Assembly: GCA_951813075.1 (NCBI GenBank)
Contig: OX638343.1
Coordinates: 1,048,149-1,112,148, forward strand
Length of the DNA: 64,000 nucleotides
DNA from: Arenicellales bacterium
GTDB taxonomy: Bacteria > Pseudomonadota > Gammaproteobacteria > Arenicellales > JAJDZL01
Reading direction: 5' to 3'
The translations under genes were made by a program, and so were the position numbers. Within the stretch, counting starts at the first letter, position 1. Each line of letters starts with the position of its first letter. Positions 9,694-18,270 of the stretch are shown here, in pieces. The notes below the pieces were generated by a model. The model was not told the origin of the DNA. It was given only the letters and a program-made list of their open reading frames with translations, and searched no databases.

Positions 9694-11281
9694 TCCGGTA
9701 CCTGTGATTGATCTTTTCTCCGGTCCAGGCGGTCTTGCAGAGGGATTTTCTCCTTGTAATAGCCCAATATATAGCCGTCGATATAAAATCGTTTTATCCG
9801 TCGAAAAAGAAAAATATGCTTACGATACACTTATTCTCCGAGCGTTTCTTCGGCAATTCAATGGTGAATTCCCAACCGAATATTACGACTTACTGAACCA
9901 CTCTACTCCCGAGCCGGATTGGGAGAAATTGTACCCAAACCAATGGCAAACCGCGAAAAAGGAAACAAAGATGTTGGAAATTGGTACTTCGACATGGAAG
10001 TTCACCCTTCAAAAATGTATCGAAGAAATTAAGGCAAAGTATGGTGAGCGCGTGGTATTGATGGGCGGTCCCCCTTGTCAAGCGTATTCCCTTGCGGGAA
10101 GAGCGCGCACTGCTGGAATGGAACATTACGACCCTGCCAAAGACCCTCGGATTTATCACTATCAAAATTTTTTAAAAATTGTCTCAAAGTTAAAACCAGT
10201 TATTACGTTGATGGAGAATGTCAAGGGGATTATTTCCTCATCTGTCGATCGGCAAGGAATATTTCAAAACATCATGAACGGTGTACAAAGCGCATGTGGA
10301 CGGGATAGTTACCAGTTATGCGCTCTTTCACCGTCCATGGACGGAATTTTGTTCGATAATTTATCGAATAAACCCAAAGAATTTATTGTTCGTACCGAAG
10401 AATTTGGAATTCCGCAAGCTCGACACCGAGTGTTCATTGTCGGAATTAGGTCCGATATCGCACAGAGATTGCCAGCAAACTACTTTCCCAAACTTATAAA
10501 AATTAAAAACAGAATATCCGTTGAAAGCGTAATAGGCACGATACCCAAATTACGAAGTGGGCTTAGCCGGTCGGATAGTTCTATGGCTTGGGGGGAAGCG
10601 GTATCACTCGCTTGCGACGATATTGGACAATACGTGCTAAGTTTGAAGCGACATGAGCAAGATAAATTCCTTGCGGCAATAGAATTAGCGAGATGTTCCG
10701 CTGATGGAGGATTTCTTGATCGTTCGGCAGGTGGAAATCCACCGCTTTCTGAAAATTGTCCTCAAGATCTTCGTAACTGGCTCTACGACGTCAATTTATC
10801 TCAACTACCAAACCACGAATCGCGAGGACATATGTCTTCGGACTTGAAACGCTATCTTTTTGCAGCCTCTTTCGCGAGAACTTTTAACTGCTCCCCCAAA
10901 ACCGACGACTTCCCGCATTTCCTAGCGGCAAACCACAAAAGTTGGAATACGAAAAAGTTCGCGGACCGATTCCGGGTTCAACTCGCGAATCATCCTGCGA
11001 AGACCATTACGAGCCATATCGCAAAGGACGGACACTATTTCATTCACCCTGATCCAAGCCAGTGTCGCAGCATTACCGTGAGAGAAGCTGCCCGCCTTCA
11101 AACATTTCCTGACAACTATCTGTTTAAAGGTAATCGTACGGAGCAGTATGTACAGGTAGGCAACGCCGTTCCGCCTTTTCTTGCACATCAAATTGCGAAT
11201 TGCCTTTGGAATATTCTCAACTATTGCGACCAACAATCACTTTTCGTAAAACACGAAAATACATCAAAGTTAATAATCTAA
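9686..11281 (+). CDS. DNA (cytosine-5-)-methyltransferase
   Basis: 531 residues with the ordered C5-methyltransferase motifs. Motif I is DLFSGPGGL near residues 9-17. The catalytic PPCQ is at 129-132, with the nucleophilic cysteine at 131. ENVKG follows near 177, QARHRVFIVG near 244, ITVREAARLQTFP near the end, and QVGNAVPP last. All key residues are present, so it should be active and transfer a methyl group from SAM to cytosine in a specific DNA site. The roughly 280-residue variable region would set specificity. It is the last gene of the kinase-receiver-methyltransferase operon. No restriction endonuclease is adjacent, so the upstream pair may supply the other half of the system. Confidence 0.93.
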   Translation: MNNPVPVIDLFSGPGGLAEGFSPCNSPIYSRRYKIVLSVEKEKYAYDTLILRAFLRQFNGEFPTEYYDLLNHSTPEPDWEKLYPNQWQTAKKETKMLEIGTSTWKFTLQKCIEEIKAKYGERVVLMGGPPCQAYSLAGRARTAGMEHYDPAKDPRIYHYQNFLKIVSKLKPVITLMENVKGIISSSVDRQGIFQNIMNGVQSACGRDSYQLCALSPSMDGILFDNLSNKPKEFIVRTEEFGIPQARHRVFIVGIRSDIAQRLPANYFPKLIKIKNRISVESVIGTIPKLRSGLSRSDSSMAWGEAVSLACDDIGQYVLSLKRHEQDKFLAAIELARCSADGGFLDRSAGGNPPLSENCPQDLRNWLYDVNLSQLPNHESRGHMSSDLKRYLFAASFARTFNCSPKTDDFPHFLAANHKSWNTKKFADRFRVQLANHPAKTITSHIAKDGHYFIHPDPSQCRSITVREAARLQTFPDNYLFKGNRTEQYVQVGNAVPPFLAHQIANCLWNILNYCDQQSLFVKHENTSKLII

Positions 11282-11335
11282 GTCTCTACTTCCTCAATGT
11301 TCATTTATTAGTCGATTCAATATATTGCTATGAGA

Positions 11336-11372
11336 TTTATAAACTTGGGTTAACAATTTGTTTTTCTAGAAT
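11336..11372 (+). repeat. Left inverted end of the outer transposon
   Basis: It shares the 15 bases TTATAAACTTGGGTT and the inner words ATTTGT and TCTAGAAT, inverted, with 16845-16885. It lies 70 bases before the transposase start, as expected for a transposon end. Confidence 0.7.
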
Positions 11373-11406
11373 CTACTTTCTATTGTAGAAAATTCGCATA
11401 GAAGGT

Positions 11407-12378
11407 ATGAAAAAGATGACAAATAAGGTACGTGGAGAGTCTGAAAGAGACGGAATATCTCTAATTGAACTGGCTGAAAAATTCCCCGATGAAGAATCTG
11501 CAAGACTTTGGCTGGCGAGCATCATCTGGTCGAAGGGAAGATTCTGTCCCAAATGTAATAGTAAAAGCATGCATGAATGTTCACATGCGAAGATACCTTA
11601 TCGGTGTCGGAACTGTCGCAGGTATTTCAGTATCCAAACAGGGACAGTTATGTCGGGTTCTCCTATCCCGTTGCTGAAATGGGTGTATGCGATTTTTCTA
11701 GATCTAACTTCCCTCAAAGGTGTTACAAGCATGAAACTGCATCGCGACCTTGATATCAGTCAAAACTCTGCTTGGTTTATGCAACAAAGAATTCGTGAAG
11801 CTTTCACAGTAAGAGGTAAAGATACGATGCTGTCAGGAACTGTTGAAGTGGATGAAACATTTATAGGTGGATAAGAAAAGAACAAACACGAATCTAGAAA
11901 ACTTCATGCGGGAAGGGGTGGAACAGGCAAGTCGAATGTGGTTGGCTTTAAAGAGCGAAAGAGGAAGAAGGTGAAAGTGAAAGTCATCGACAATACAAAG
12001 AAAACGACTCTCCATAATTTCATTCACGAAAATGTAGAAGAATGTTCAAAAGTCTATACGGATGATTTCAAGTCGTATCAAAATCTGGAAGGATTTGAAC
12101 ACGAATTTGTAAGGCATTCGGTTGGCGAGCATGTTCAAGAGATGGCACACATTAACGGATTCGAGTCATTTTGATCGATACTGAAACGCGCGCATAAGGG
12201 GAAATTTCATAAAATCAACAAGAAACATTTACATAGGTAAATCTACGAATTTTCAGGTCGGCAAAATATCCGTGAATTGGATACTATTGACCAGATGAAA
12301 TCGCTTGTAATCGGGATGGTCGGAAAGCGACTTCTGAGAAAAGAACTCATGTCGGGTATAGATGGGCGAATCAATTGA
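11407..12378 (+). pseudogene. IS1595-family transposase 1 (three in-frame stops)
   Basis: The reading frame is continuous over 324 codons without any frameshift. It is cut by TAA at 11872, TGA at 12172 and TAA at 12238. The N-terminus holds a zinc ribbon (CPKC...CRNC near residues 50-75), then the ISXO2-like DDE domain. That domain has VEVDETFIGG, YTDDF and HSVGEHVQEMAHINGFESF, where the next codon, normally Trp, is TGA. Residues downstream of each stop still match the family, so decay is recent. The gene cannot give full-length transposase. Its terminal TGA overlaps the next ATG, which suggests translational coupling to the passenger methyltransferase. Confidence 0.9.
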
Positions 12379-12885
12379 TGGAGAAGATTATGAATAGAGT
12401 CTTATATGCTGATGATTGTCTGAATGTTTTGAATGACGAAGTTGCATTGCCGGCCGGGAGTGTAGATTTGATATATCTTGATCCTCCGTTCAATTCTAAG
12501 AGCGATTACAACTTACCTTTCAAAGGGAAATTCAAGCATCTGAAACCAGTTGAAGCGTTCAAAGATACTTGGATATGGAGTGAGAAAGAGGAGGAACATT
12601 TGGAACGTCTTGAGTCGGGTCCTTCAACTAAGTCTTTGGCCAGCATCGTCAGGTTGTCTCAAGACCTCACTAGAAATTTCGGGGGCAGCAACATAAAACA
12701 TAAGTACTCCTGCCTATTTGATCAACATGGCAGTGCGATTGATTCCGATGAAACGAGTACTCAAAGATACAGGGAGTCTATATCTCCATTGCGACCCCAC
12801 TGCCAATTATTTCTTGAGACTAATCTTGGATGCAATATTTGGGAACAAAAGTTACAGAAATGAAATTGTATGGTGTTACAGAAAA

Positions 12886-13828
12886 ATGTCAAAACCGAAG
12901 AGAGAAAAAATCAGTCTTTACCAGTTCTTACAGATGTTTCCCGACAATGAAGCCGCCGAGAAATTCTTTGAGGATGAGAGGTGGGGAAAGTCTGGTAGAT
13001 ATTGCCCGCACTGCGGAAGCATGAGGACGGTAGAGAGAGCAAACAGAAAACCCTTACCCTATCGCTGTAAGGATTGTCGCAAGGACTTCAGTATCAGGAA
13101 CGGCTCAATTATGTGGAGGTCTCATGTTCCGCTTCACAAATGGCTTATGGCAATGTATTTCCTTTCAAAATCCCTCAAGGGAATCTCAAGTCGCAAACTG
13201 GCAAGCGTCCTCGGTATTAAACAAGACACGGCTTGGCTTTTGGCTCATAAGATACGGTCGGCAATGGAGCAGGGGAACGGGTTTTTCACAAATCCCGTAG
13301 AAGCGGACGAAACTTACATCGGCGGGCTTGAGAAAAACAAACACGCAGACAAGAAAAGGCACGATGGACGGGGAACTAAAGGCAAATTTGCCGTTTTGGG
13401 TGTGAAGGAAAGGGAGAGTAAAAAGGTTAGGGTGAAGGTAGCAACGGATACAACAGGCAAGACCCTTTGAGGCTTCATAGGAAGCCACGTGGAGGCAGGA
13501 AACACCGTTTACACGGATGAGCACAAGGGTTATAATCTTATTGCCGTTGAATATGATCAAAAGAAGGTGAAACACAGTCTCGGTAAGTATGTTGACGGTC
13601 AGATACATACAAACGGGGATGGAGTCGTTCTAGTCTATGCTCAAAAGGGGTTACATCGGAACTTATCACCGTCTTTCCGAGAAGCACTTGCAGAGATACG
13701 CCGATGAGTTTGCTACTCGGCATAATGCAAGTCAGAAACCGACTATTGAGCAGATTTAAGCAGTTGCCAACGGGATGAAGGGCAAGAAACTGACTTACAG
13801 GGAACTTACAGATGTCACCACGCACTGA
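12886..13828 (+). pseudogene. IS1595-family transposase 2 (fused in frame to methyltransferase remnant, decayed)
   Basis: From MSKPKREKISLYQF it reads through a zinc ribbon (CPHC...CKDC), a helical N-terminal domain and VEADETYIGGLEKNKH to a TGA at 13468. It then continues with SHVEAGNTVYTDEHKG and KHSLGKYVDGQIHTNG and shifts frame near 13617. MESF and a TAG at 13631, where Trp is expected, come next, then SMLKRGYIGTYHRLSEKHLQRY, a TAA at 13757 and a final TGA at 13826. Because no stop separates it from the upstream methyltransferase frame, a chimeric protein from 12718 to 13470 could be made. It is clearly non-functional as a transposase and is distinct in sequence from transposase 1. Confidence 0.9.
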
Positions 13829-14663
13829 AAAGATAATCCCTCCGATAAAAGGCTCACTAAGCGAAATCGCCAGCAGTCTTTTTGAACCACAACCTAAGTT
13901 GACTACTCGGTCGCCCTTGCGATATCCGGGGGGTAAAACCCGGGCGGTGTCCGTTATCCTTCCACTGATACCCGAAGGGACAGAAAAAGTTTGCTCTCCT
14001 TTTTTCGGCGGCGGATCGGTAGAACTCAATTTGATGGGTAAAGGGGTTGCGGTACTTGGTTCTGATATTTTTTCCCCACTTGTGGACTTCTGGCAAGAGA
14101 CAATCAGAGACTCACAAGAACTTTCAGAGAGGGTTCAAAAATACCTCCCTCTCTCCCGAACCAAGTTTTACAGCCTTCAAAAACGCTATATGAATTTGTC
14201 GGATAAACTTGAGCGGGCGGCGGTGTTTTTTGTGCTTAATCGCTCTTCCTATTCTGGCACTACTCTTTCAGGGGGAATGTCCCCTGGGCATCCCCGCTTT
14301 ACCCAGTCGGCAATAGACAGGCTTAGGAACTTTCGCTCCGCAGGTCTTAAAATGAGAAAAGTTGATTATAAGGTTGCCTTGAGAGAAAATCCTAATATGA
14401 TGGCCTACCTTGACCCGCCCTATCTGATTTCAAGCGACAACCTTTATGGAGCAAGGGGGGACGCTCACAAAGGTTTTAATCATGAAGAACTAGCGTCTAT
14501 ATTGTGGAATCGAGACAAATGGGTGCTTTCTTATAATGATTGCCCGAAAATCAGAGAACTTTACAAACATGCCCGAATACTTGAACCTAAATGGGCGTAT
14601 GGAATGTCTAATGGCAAGAAATCAGAGGAACTTTTGATTATTAGCCCAGAACTCCCCGAATGA
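13812..14663 (+). CDS. D12-class (Dam-like) N6-adenine DNA methyltransferase
   Basis: 283 residues. SPLRYPGGK near 34-42 and PFFGGGSVEL near 63-72 form the SAM site, and DPPY at 201-204 is the catalytic motif. This order (SAM site first) is that of the alpha-class Dam/M.DpnII-type enzymes. The frame is clean. The ATG lies inside the last codons of the dead transposase (17-base overlap) behind an AGGGA site, and the stop overlaps the endonuclease ATG (ATGA). It should methylate adenine in the site cut by the next gene product and so protect the host. Its intactness inside a decayed element suggests selection for the restriction-modification pair. Confidence 0.92.
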   Translation: MSPRTEKIIPPIKGSLSEIASSLFEPQPKLTTRSPLRYPGGKTRAVSVILPLIPEGTEKVCSPFFGGGSVELNLMGKGVAVLGSDIFSPLVDFWQETIRDSQELSERVQKYLPLSRTKFYSLQKRYMNLSDKLERAAVFFVLNRSSYSGTTLSGGMSPGHPRFTQSAIDRLRNFRSAGLKMRKVDYKVALRENPNMMAYLDPPYLISSDNLYGARGDAHKGFNHEELASILWNRDKWVLSYNDCPKIRELYKHARILEPKWAYGMSNGKKSEELLIISPELPE

Positions 14664-15541
14664 AAAGCCAAACAGAATCGGGCAATGCTTTTGAGTATGC
14701 AATAGCGAATCAGGTCGCCGTTGTGTTTGATGTGAGAATAACGCCTGCAGACAGGTTTGACTCTTTGCATAGGGCATTTCTCAATCAGCCAAGAGCGGAG
14801 CAACGTAAATGTATAAGGGCCGCAGATGAGGCTCTAACATTCTTAATCGCTCACGATGAGCGGTTTGAGGAAACTACCGGAGTCCACCTCCAATCTTCTA
14901 GTTTAGGAAAAGAAGGAGATGTAAGAGATGTTGTTATCGAAAATAAAGACGGAAAAGAGATTGGAATATCCGCAAAGAACAGACATAGCGCCGTAAAGCA
15001 TTCCCGACTCTCTCCTAGTATAGATTTCGGCAAGGAGTGGCTGGATGTTCCGTGTTCAACGGTTTACTGGCGGGATACAGAACCGGTGTTTGACGAGCTT
15101 GAGAGACGCAGAGGCGGACTGTGGAGAGACCTTGAAAGCAAGCATGACCGTTTCTATGTTCCGCTTTTGAACGCCTTTATTGATGAGCTTAAAGCATTGC
15201 ACACAAGAGACCCAGAGACAATATCCGAAAGTCTTTTGCGTTACTTGCTGGGCAAGCATGACTTTTACAAGGTGGTAAAGGAAAACGGAGAGGTGTCTAT
15301 TAAATCCTACAACTTTGCAGGCACGCTTGACTGGGGAACAAGAACAAAACTTTCAGGTCAGATTGCCCGGGCGGGATTAAAGGGAAGGAGCAAAACTACT
15401 GCTGAGGTCATTTTTGATAACGGATGGCAATTGTCTTTCAGAATTCACAATGCGGAGAGCAGGATAATCCCCTCCCTGAAGTTCGATGTTCAGATAATCG
15501 GATCACCGGAAGTAAGAAGTCATATAATTAAACTTGGGTAG
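14660..15541 (+). CDS. Putative type II restriction endonuclease (HaeIII-like by recall)
   Basis: 293 residues, no frameshift or internal stop. GKEGDVRDVVI near 83-93 followed by GISAKNRHSAVKHSRLS near 102-118 has the acidic residue...xAK spacing of a PD-(D/E)xK nuclease core. The NRHSAVKHSRL word is what I recall from HaeIII-family endonucleases. Overlap with the methyltransferase stop by 4 bases marks a coupled restriction-modification pair. HaeIII itself cuts GGCC and is paired with a cytosine methyltransferase, whereas this partner methylates adenine. Either the site differs or the family label is loose. Function as a nuclease is inferred. Confidence 0.62.
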   Translation: MKSQTESGNAFEYAIANQVAVVFDVRITPADRFDSLHRAFLNQPRAEQRKCIRAADEALTFLIAHDERFEETTGVHLQSSSLGKEGDVRDVVIENKDGKEIGISAKNRHSAVKHSRLSPSIDFGKEWLDVPCSTVYWRDTEPVFDELERRRGGLWRDLESKHDRFYVPLLNAFIDELKALHTRDPETISESLLRYLLGKHDFYKVVKENGEVSIKSYNFAGTLDWGTRTKLSGQIARAGLKGRSKTTAEVIFDNGWQLSFRIHNAESRIIPSLKFDVQIIGSPEVRSHIIKLG

Positions 15542-16642
15542 TTAAACGGATATTTCCCAAAATTAAAGGGTTTCAAAAGAATCATGATGTAATTTTCTTA
15601 TATACGAAGTCGGAAAAATTTCAATTTAACTTACTTCAAGGTGAAATGGCACAGGGGTCTAAACGTACGTTCGAGAGTGCCGCTAAACGAGGTTACAACG
15701 CGAACAATTCAAAGAAAATGGTAACTGTATTTGATTGGGAACAGTACCAGAGAGCTCTCTCAGAAGGGAATATTCTCAATGACTTAAAGCCAACTGAGTT
15801 TAAGGGCGGCAGACCACCATTAAAGGACTGGTAGTCGGACCTAAAGAATTTTGGCGGCCCTCACAACAAACAACGTTTAGATTATCCAACTCAAAAACCG
15901 ATTTCTCTGTTGGAACGAATTATTGAAGCCTCTTCAAATGAATGAGCTTTGGTTCTAGACCCCTTTTGCGGGTGTGGAACTACGATTCACGCCGCAGAGA
16001 AGCTAAACAGAAATTGGATTGGAATTGACATTTCAACGTTTTCGGTCGGGTTAATAAAAGAACGCATACTTAACAATTTACCGATTTTGAATCCGAAAGA
16101 CATAGAAACTCGCGGCACGCTACGCGATTTAGGTATGGCTCGAAAGCTCGCAAAGAAAAACCCCTTCGAATTTGAAAAATGGGGTTGTGGTGCGATAGGT
16201 GCTCAGGGTATGTACCACAATCCGGGCGATAGAGGTAGAGATAGCGGAGTGGACGGAGACATTAATTTTGCACTGTTCACGGAGCTTGAAGAAAAATTGG
16301 AAAAGCATCATGCAATCGTTCAAGTCAAAGGTGAGGAGTAACACCCAACAATGTTAGAGCGTTAACTCATTTCGTCGACGAATTTGGTGCCTTCGCAGGA
16401 ATTATGGTCTGCTTTGATGAATATATGATTACTGTCGAAAACAATCGAAAGAAGGCAACTTATTCGGATTTGACAGGTGCTTATCCAGTCATCCAAGGAT
16501 TCAGTGTTGAAAATATTTTGAATAGCGAAAGGCCGAATTTACCGCCAGTTGTCATACGTCAAGATGTAAAAATACAAGACGATATATGGCATGAAGCTAC
16601 ACAGGCAACCCCCGGTGAACTTGATTTTGGATAGTACGAAAG

Positions 16643-16828
16643 ATGGCTGGATCGAAAAAGAAATCAACGCACAATTTTGTGGAGCGTCCCCTACTACCGA
16701 ACGAAAAATCTGAAACAGATCAGAAAATATCTCGCAAATCTAGTCGAAAGATTTACAACAAGGCAGACTACGGGGACGCTGCGCCTGAAGAAGTCGCAAA
16801 GGCGATCCTAACCTACCGACGCAAATAA
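16643..16828 (+). CDS. Small basic protein, passenger of the outer transposon
   Basis: 61 residues, 8 bases after the end of the methyltransferase-nuclease relic and inside the right transposon end. It begins MAGSKKKSTHNFVERPLLPN and is rich in Lys, Arg and Ser, with a more ordered tail (APEEVAKAILTYRRK). Small lysine-rich genes behind such fusion methyltransferases seem familiar, but I cannot name the family. Unlike its neighbour it has no visible damage. It could be a regulator or accessory DNA-binding subunit, or a fortuitous frame. Confidence 0.45.
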   Translation: MAGSKKKSTHNFVERPLLPNEKSETDQKISRKSSRKIYNKADYGDAAPEEVAKAILTYRRK

Positions 16829-16844
16829 ATTCGTTTATTGATGA

Positions 16845-16885
16845 ATTCTAGAACAAATTTACAGTCATCAACCCAAGTTTATAAG
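16845..16885 (-). repeat. Right inverted end of the outer transposon
   Basis: On the plus strand ATTCTAGAACAAATTT is followed by AACCCAAGTTTATAA at 16870-16884. This is the inverse of the left end at 11336-11372, with a slightly longer inner spacer. Confidence 0.7.
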
Positions 16886-17008
16886 CCCCATTATTATTCC
16901 AAAATGCCTACCGACTATAGGATTTGACAGGACTCACTCAGTAATAACCAGAAATCAATTTGAGTTGATTCAGTAGCGAATTCAAAAATTTTTCCTAATT
17001 GCCGCCCT

Positions 17009-17498
17009 TCATAAGCTGTGTTTCAAGAGTTTTTTAGACATGGGCGGCGTTCTCAAGGCGACATAGGCGAATCTTAAAATCAGGACCGGCCAGCTGTTTC
17101 GGCGATTGAATCGATATTCGAATTCTGCCGGGTAACTGCTGCGCAGGGCTGTCTTGAAATTGCCCAGCACCGTATTGACCCAGTAAAATTCCGATTTTTA
17201 CAATGCGGTACGACCGCCACCGCTGATGATCGCCTCATGCGCATATCCGGCTTCTCTGACGGCATCGAAACAATTCAGGCTGTCCGAGACTACATGAGTG
17301 TCGGCGGCCAGATGCTGCTCCGCCCATCGGGCAATGACCCGTTTGCGAAAACCGTCGACCACGGAGAACTTGATGCGTTGCAAATAACCTTCATCATTGG
17401 TCTGCACGGCGGCCACAAAGGGTATCTTACCACCGTCCGCGCTTGCCGTCACCTCGCTCACCACCCAGATAGGCGTCATCCATTTGTGCCAGACCCTG
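17009..17498 (-). pseudogene. ISXO2/IS1595-type transposase, C-terminal fragment
   Basis: Minus-strand pieces read MDDAYLGGERGDGKRGR, a frameshift, then KIPFVAAVQTNDEGYLQRI, KFSVVDGF, WAEQHLAADTHVVSDSLNCF and AIISGGGRTAL. A TAA follows, then FYWVNTVLGNFKTALRSSYPAEFEYRFNRR to a stop at 17009. The end region lacks the residues that normally separate the Tyr and AEF words, so there is also an internal deletion. It is a different subgroup from the two transposases upstream. GC content is higher than in the surrounding DNA, a sign of separate origin. Confidence 0.82.
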
Positions 17499-17499
17499 T

Positions 17500-17825
17500 C
17501 ATGCAACAGAACCTTCTTTAACATAATTGTCAGCATCTACAACCCCATTTAGATTTTGATCGTTATCTTCAATTGAATTTCGAAGACAATGTGCCAAGTG
17601 CCATACAGTTTTCTGTGTAATGCTCAAATCCCAATTCGGTTTCATGCTGGATTCACTTTTCGGACTAGTTCCTACAAGGTAGGCAGCAATCGCCCAAATT
17701 CGATAACCGAGTTCGGATGATTCCGTAATGATTTTCACCTTGACACTGAACCGTTTGTCGCACAGTCTATTCCTGCGCCGAAACGGCATAGAATTGTGTT
17801 TTGACTCCCTTCTGACATCGATCAA
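17500..17825 (-). pseudogene. IS1595-type transposase, middle fragment of another element
   Basis: On the minus strand RLCDKRFSVKVK, YRIWAIAAYLVGTSPKSESSMK, SITQKTVWHLAHCLRNS and NGVVDADNYVKEG match the middle of an IS1595-type transposase up to the first catalytic Asp. It then ends in a stop directly beside the ISXO2-type fragment. Neither end of the gene is present. The juxtaposition of two unlike fragments suggests recombination or successive insertion and deletion. Confidence 0.75.
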
Positions 17826-18270
17826 CTCGTATGCGGGAAGTGTACTCCGTCCGGCCAGCGTACACCAACAAACCCTTGTTCAGCAACTCAATCAAGAAGG
17901 TACATTTGCAAGATATAAAACTGTGAAAGTCCACATTGCGGTAGTTACCTGCCTAGTGTTTTATATGTCATTTGGAAGCGCTTTTATATAAACCTGCCTA
18001 ATTTAGTGTATACATAACTTTCCGACAATATCAACGCTTATCAAATTGAATCGCATATATTTGAATCTAGCCACTTGCAAAATGAAATTCGTGATTCTCG
18101 TAAGCGGTCGAATTTTTCACTATCTGGAAGTAACATATTCAACGCCAAATCGACAGCAAATCAGCCGAAGTTTCTAGCTGAATCGCCCCACTGTTACCTC
18201 GAACAATCAAATATACTAATGCACTTCCATCTACGTCATGCACACACCGAGCGAGTATTGACATCATCAA
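17826..18270. other. AT-rich intergenic region upstream of the TerC-like gene
   Basis: No gene recognised. It marks the right boundary of the mobile-element cluster and must contain the promoter of the next gene; no clear consensus was picked out. Confidence 0.5.

Larger units (their letters stand above)
12886..15543 (+). mobile_element. Nested cassette: IS1595-type transposase + adenine methyltransferase + restriction endonuclease
   Basis: A segment of about 2658 bases (a multiple of three) splits the outer methyltransferase gene between CYRK and RIFPKI. It holds a decayed transposase and two intact-looking restriction-modification genes with overlapping starts and stops. Its borders hug the coding sequences: the transposase ATG begins directly after methyltransferase codons, and the endonuclease stop is followed at once by methyltransferase codons. 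The usual non-coding transposon ends were not found, so the exact ends are uncertain by roughly 20 bases. Confidence 0.75.
12378..16634 (+). pseudogene. N6-adenine methyltransferase fused to Mrr-like nuclease, split by an insertion
   Basis: Part 1 (12378-12885) starts NRVLYADDCLNVLN with the catalytic DPPF in DLIYLDPPFNSKSDYN. It shifts frame near 12690 and runs on through YLINMAVRLI, GSLYLHCDPTA and NEIVWCYR. Part 2 resumes at about 15541 in the same frame: KNHDVIFLYTKSEKF, MAQGSKRT and KPTEFKGGRPPLKDW. A TAG (15832) follows, then RLDYPTQKPISLLERI, a TGA (15943) and the SAM-binding DPFCGCGTT. The C-terminus has GDRGRDSGVDG and AIVQVKG, a PD-(D/E)xK-type nuclease core, then a frameshift near 16336 and MVCFDEYMITVENN. 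Order DPPF before DPFCGCGTT is beta class. Two stops, two frameshifts and a 2.66-kb insertion make it dead. Without the insertion the frame would be kept. Confidence 0.88.
11336..16885 (+). mobile_element. IS1595-type transposon with passenger genes (outer element)
   Basis: The element is bounded by imperfect inverted ends. The left end reads TTATAAACTTGGGTT at 11337-11351, with TCTAGAAT about 12 bases further in. The right end, read on the other strand, gives TTATAAACTTGGGTT at 16884-16870 with the same TCTAGAAT word inside. Between them lie a decayed IS1595-family transposase, a methyltransferase-nuclease fusion whose ATG overlaps the transposase stop (TGATG), and a 61-codon gene. A second transposase cassette is nested inside. 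Members of this IS family are known to carry passenger genes. No target-site duplication was recognised. Confidence 0.72.

Noticed and set aside
15530-15539. AAACTTGGGT at the end of the endonuclease gene as a transposon end of the nested cassette
   Set aside because: It matches the outer element's end over 10 bases but in the direct, not inverted, orientation, and it encodes the C-terminus of the endonuclease. Probably coincidence.
11407-16634. Stop codons read through as recoded amino acids (alternative code or selenocysteine)
   Set aside because: All three stop types occur, frameshifts are also present in two of the genes, and neighbouring housekeeping genes end normally at TAA, TAG and TGA. 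Simple decay explains the data.
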